Positions 63,165 through 64,000 of a stretch of 64,000 nucleotides of DNA are shown one piece after another. Numbering within the stretch: position 1 is the stretch's first letter; each line of letters opens with the position of its first letter. A program made the position numbers and the translations under genes. Source of the DNA: Daphnia carinata (taxonomy: Eukaryota > Arthropoda > Branchiopoda > Diplostraca > Daphniidae); NCBI RefSeq assembly GCF_022539665.2, contig NC_081336.1, positions 1,178,001 through 1,242,000 of the forward strand, written 5' to 3'. The notes beneath the pieces are model-generated. The model was not told the DNA's origin. It saw nothing but the letters and a program-made list of their open reading frames with translations, and did no database searches.

Positions 63165-64000
63165 CTATACGGAATCTAGTCTATATTTCTGCCCAGCTGA
63201 AGCGGCGTCATTGCGATTCAGATGGAACAGAAGCCGCTCTTCAATACGCTCAACGGCTGCAAGAGTCAAGACTAATGTGTGGTGTTTCAGCATACTGTAC
63301 ACGTTTAGACCTTTTAGAAAACAGACATTAGCTGATGAATAAACACAATGATTAATTATAACATCATTACCATAGACAGGCATGAGATTGTAATGACCAT
63401 ACAAATCCGATGCTGCAGTGATGTTTAAGGGCATGATGTCATTGCTATATAAATGGATGGATGAGCATTGCTTATAGGAAAGCTATGAAAAAAATTTAAT
63501 ACTTACTCATCCACGAACAAAACAGCCGGTCCCCAACCTCGTTCTTCGACGAGCTTTTCCAAATATGATGGATCATCTGTCGGTATGTCTAACGAATCTA
63601 CAACGTGCAGATCATCCTAAAGCAGAGACAATTTCTTGAGAGATATTCTTAAGGCATGGTTTGAAAAAATTACTTGAGCGAGCTTCGCAGAGAGAGTAGA
63701 TCGAAGTCCATTGAGCCGCGTGTTAAAGCCTAACATATAAAAATACGGTGTGGGAGATCGCGGACCGTGAACAATCCCACCACCTTTCCAAATGGGAGAA
63801 CGGATTGATCCGTGCCGGGATCTACCACTGCCTTTTTGCGGCCGGGGCTTCTTACCACCTCCCCTTACTTCGTACCTCACTTTCGTGTTAGCGTAGGACT
63901 ACATGAGAATGTAAATAAATTTTACCAATCTTGCAGATAAAAGAGTTTTCAATGATGATCGTACCACATGGCGATATAGTTGTTGCCACCTAACATTTTC
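63165..64000 (-). CDS. MRPL4: Mitochondrial ribosomal protein uL4m (MRPL4), partial
   Basis: Component of the large subunit of the mitochondrial ribosome. Exons seen: 64000-about 63966 (continues beyond the window, [10 protein letters not shown]), about 63898-63675, about 63618-63530, about 63443-63376, and about 63318-63165. The second exon holds the uL4 signature: [18 protein letters not shown], then [20 protein letters not shown] and [13 protein letters not shown]. The final exon holds [19 protein letters not shown], matching the conserved C-terminal block, and ends at RLDSV. Junction phases agree (for example VDDNDIMPL and VYGGLNVYSM). The N-terminus with its mitochondrial targeting sequence is outside the window. 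Confidence 0.93.

Overview
This window looks like nuclear DNA of an arthropod, most probably a branchiopod crustacean such as Daphnia. The evidence is genes broken into many short exons by compact GT-AG introns (mostly 55-100 bp), close gene spacing, very frequent poly-A/T tracts, and animal gene families. The species call is inference. Exon boundaries below were set by reading splice sites and reading-frame phase by eye and should be good to about 1-3 bases.

Layout, left to right. 1-8170 (minus): the first 23 coding exons (about 2,210 residues) of an axonemal outer-arm dynein heavy chain of the DNAH5/DNAH8 type, cut by the window edge inside AAA1. 11180-15415 (minus): a secreted TGFBI/periostin/midline-fasciclin-like protein (signal peptide, EMI-like cysteine region, four FAS1 domains) carrying one apparent frameshift. 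17735-20001 (minus): NUB1, an adaptor that takes NEDD8/ubiquitin-like conjugates to the proteasome. 20577-21641 (minus): an intronless, unrecognised proline-rich ORF. 22607-25274 (minus): triokinase/FMN cyclase (TKFC). 26225-31559 (minus): an extended synaptotagmin (SMP plus three C2 domains) with a pair of mutually exclusive exons in C2A. 33752-50891 (minus): a 22-exon gene joining half a LIM finger, about 726 residues of repeated RRxS motifs, the rest of the LIM domain, a RapGAP domain and a BTB-BACK module, all in perfect phase. 56461-57314 (minus): OPA3. 59292-63050 (plus): a dynein heavy chain tail of DNAH2 type that stops before the motor. 63165-64000 (minus): MRPL4, cut by the right edge.

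There is no operon-like logic; the genes are an ordinary eukaryotic neighbourhood. Two unrelated dynein heavy chain genes lie at the two ends. The strongest leads are the RapGAP gene (LIM finger split by cassette exons, RapGAP-BTB fusion), the alternative C2A calcium-loop exons in the extended synaptotagmin, and the motorless dynein tail gene. No rRNA, convincing tRNA, CRISPR or intact transposon was seen.
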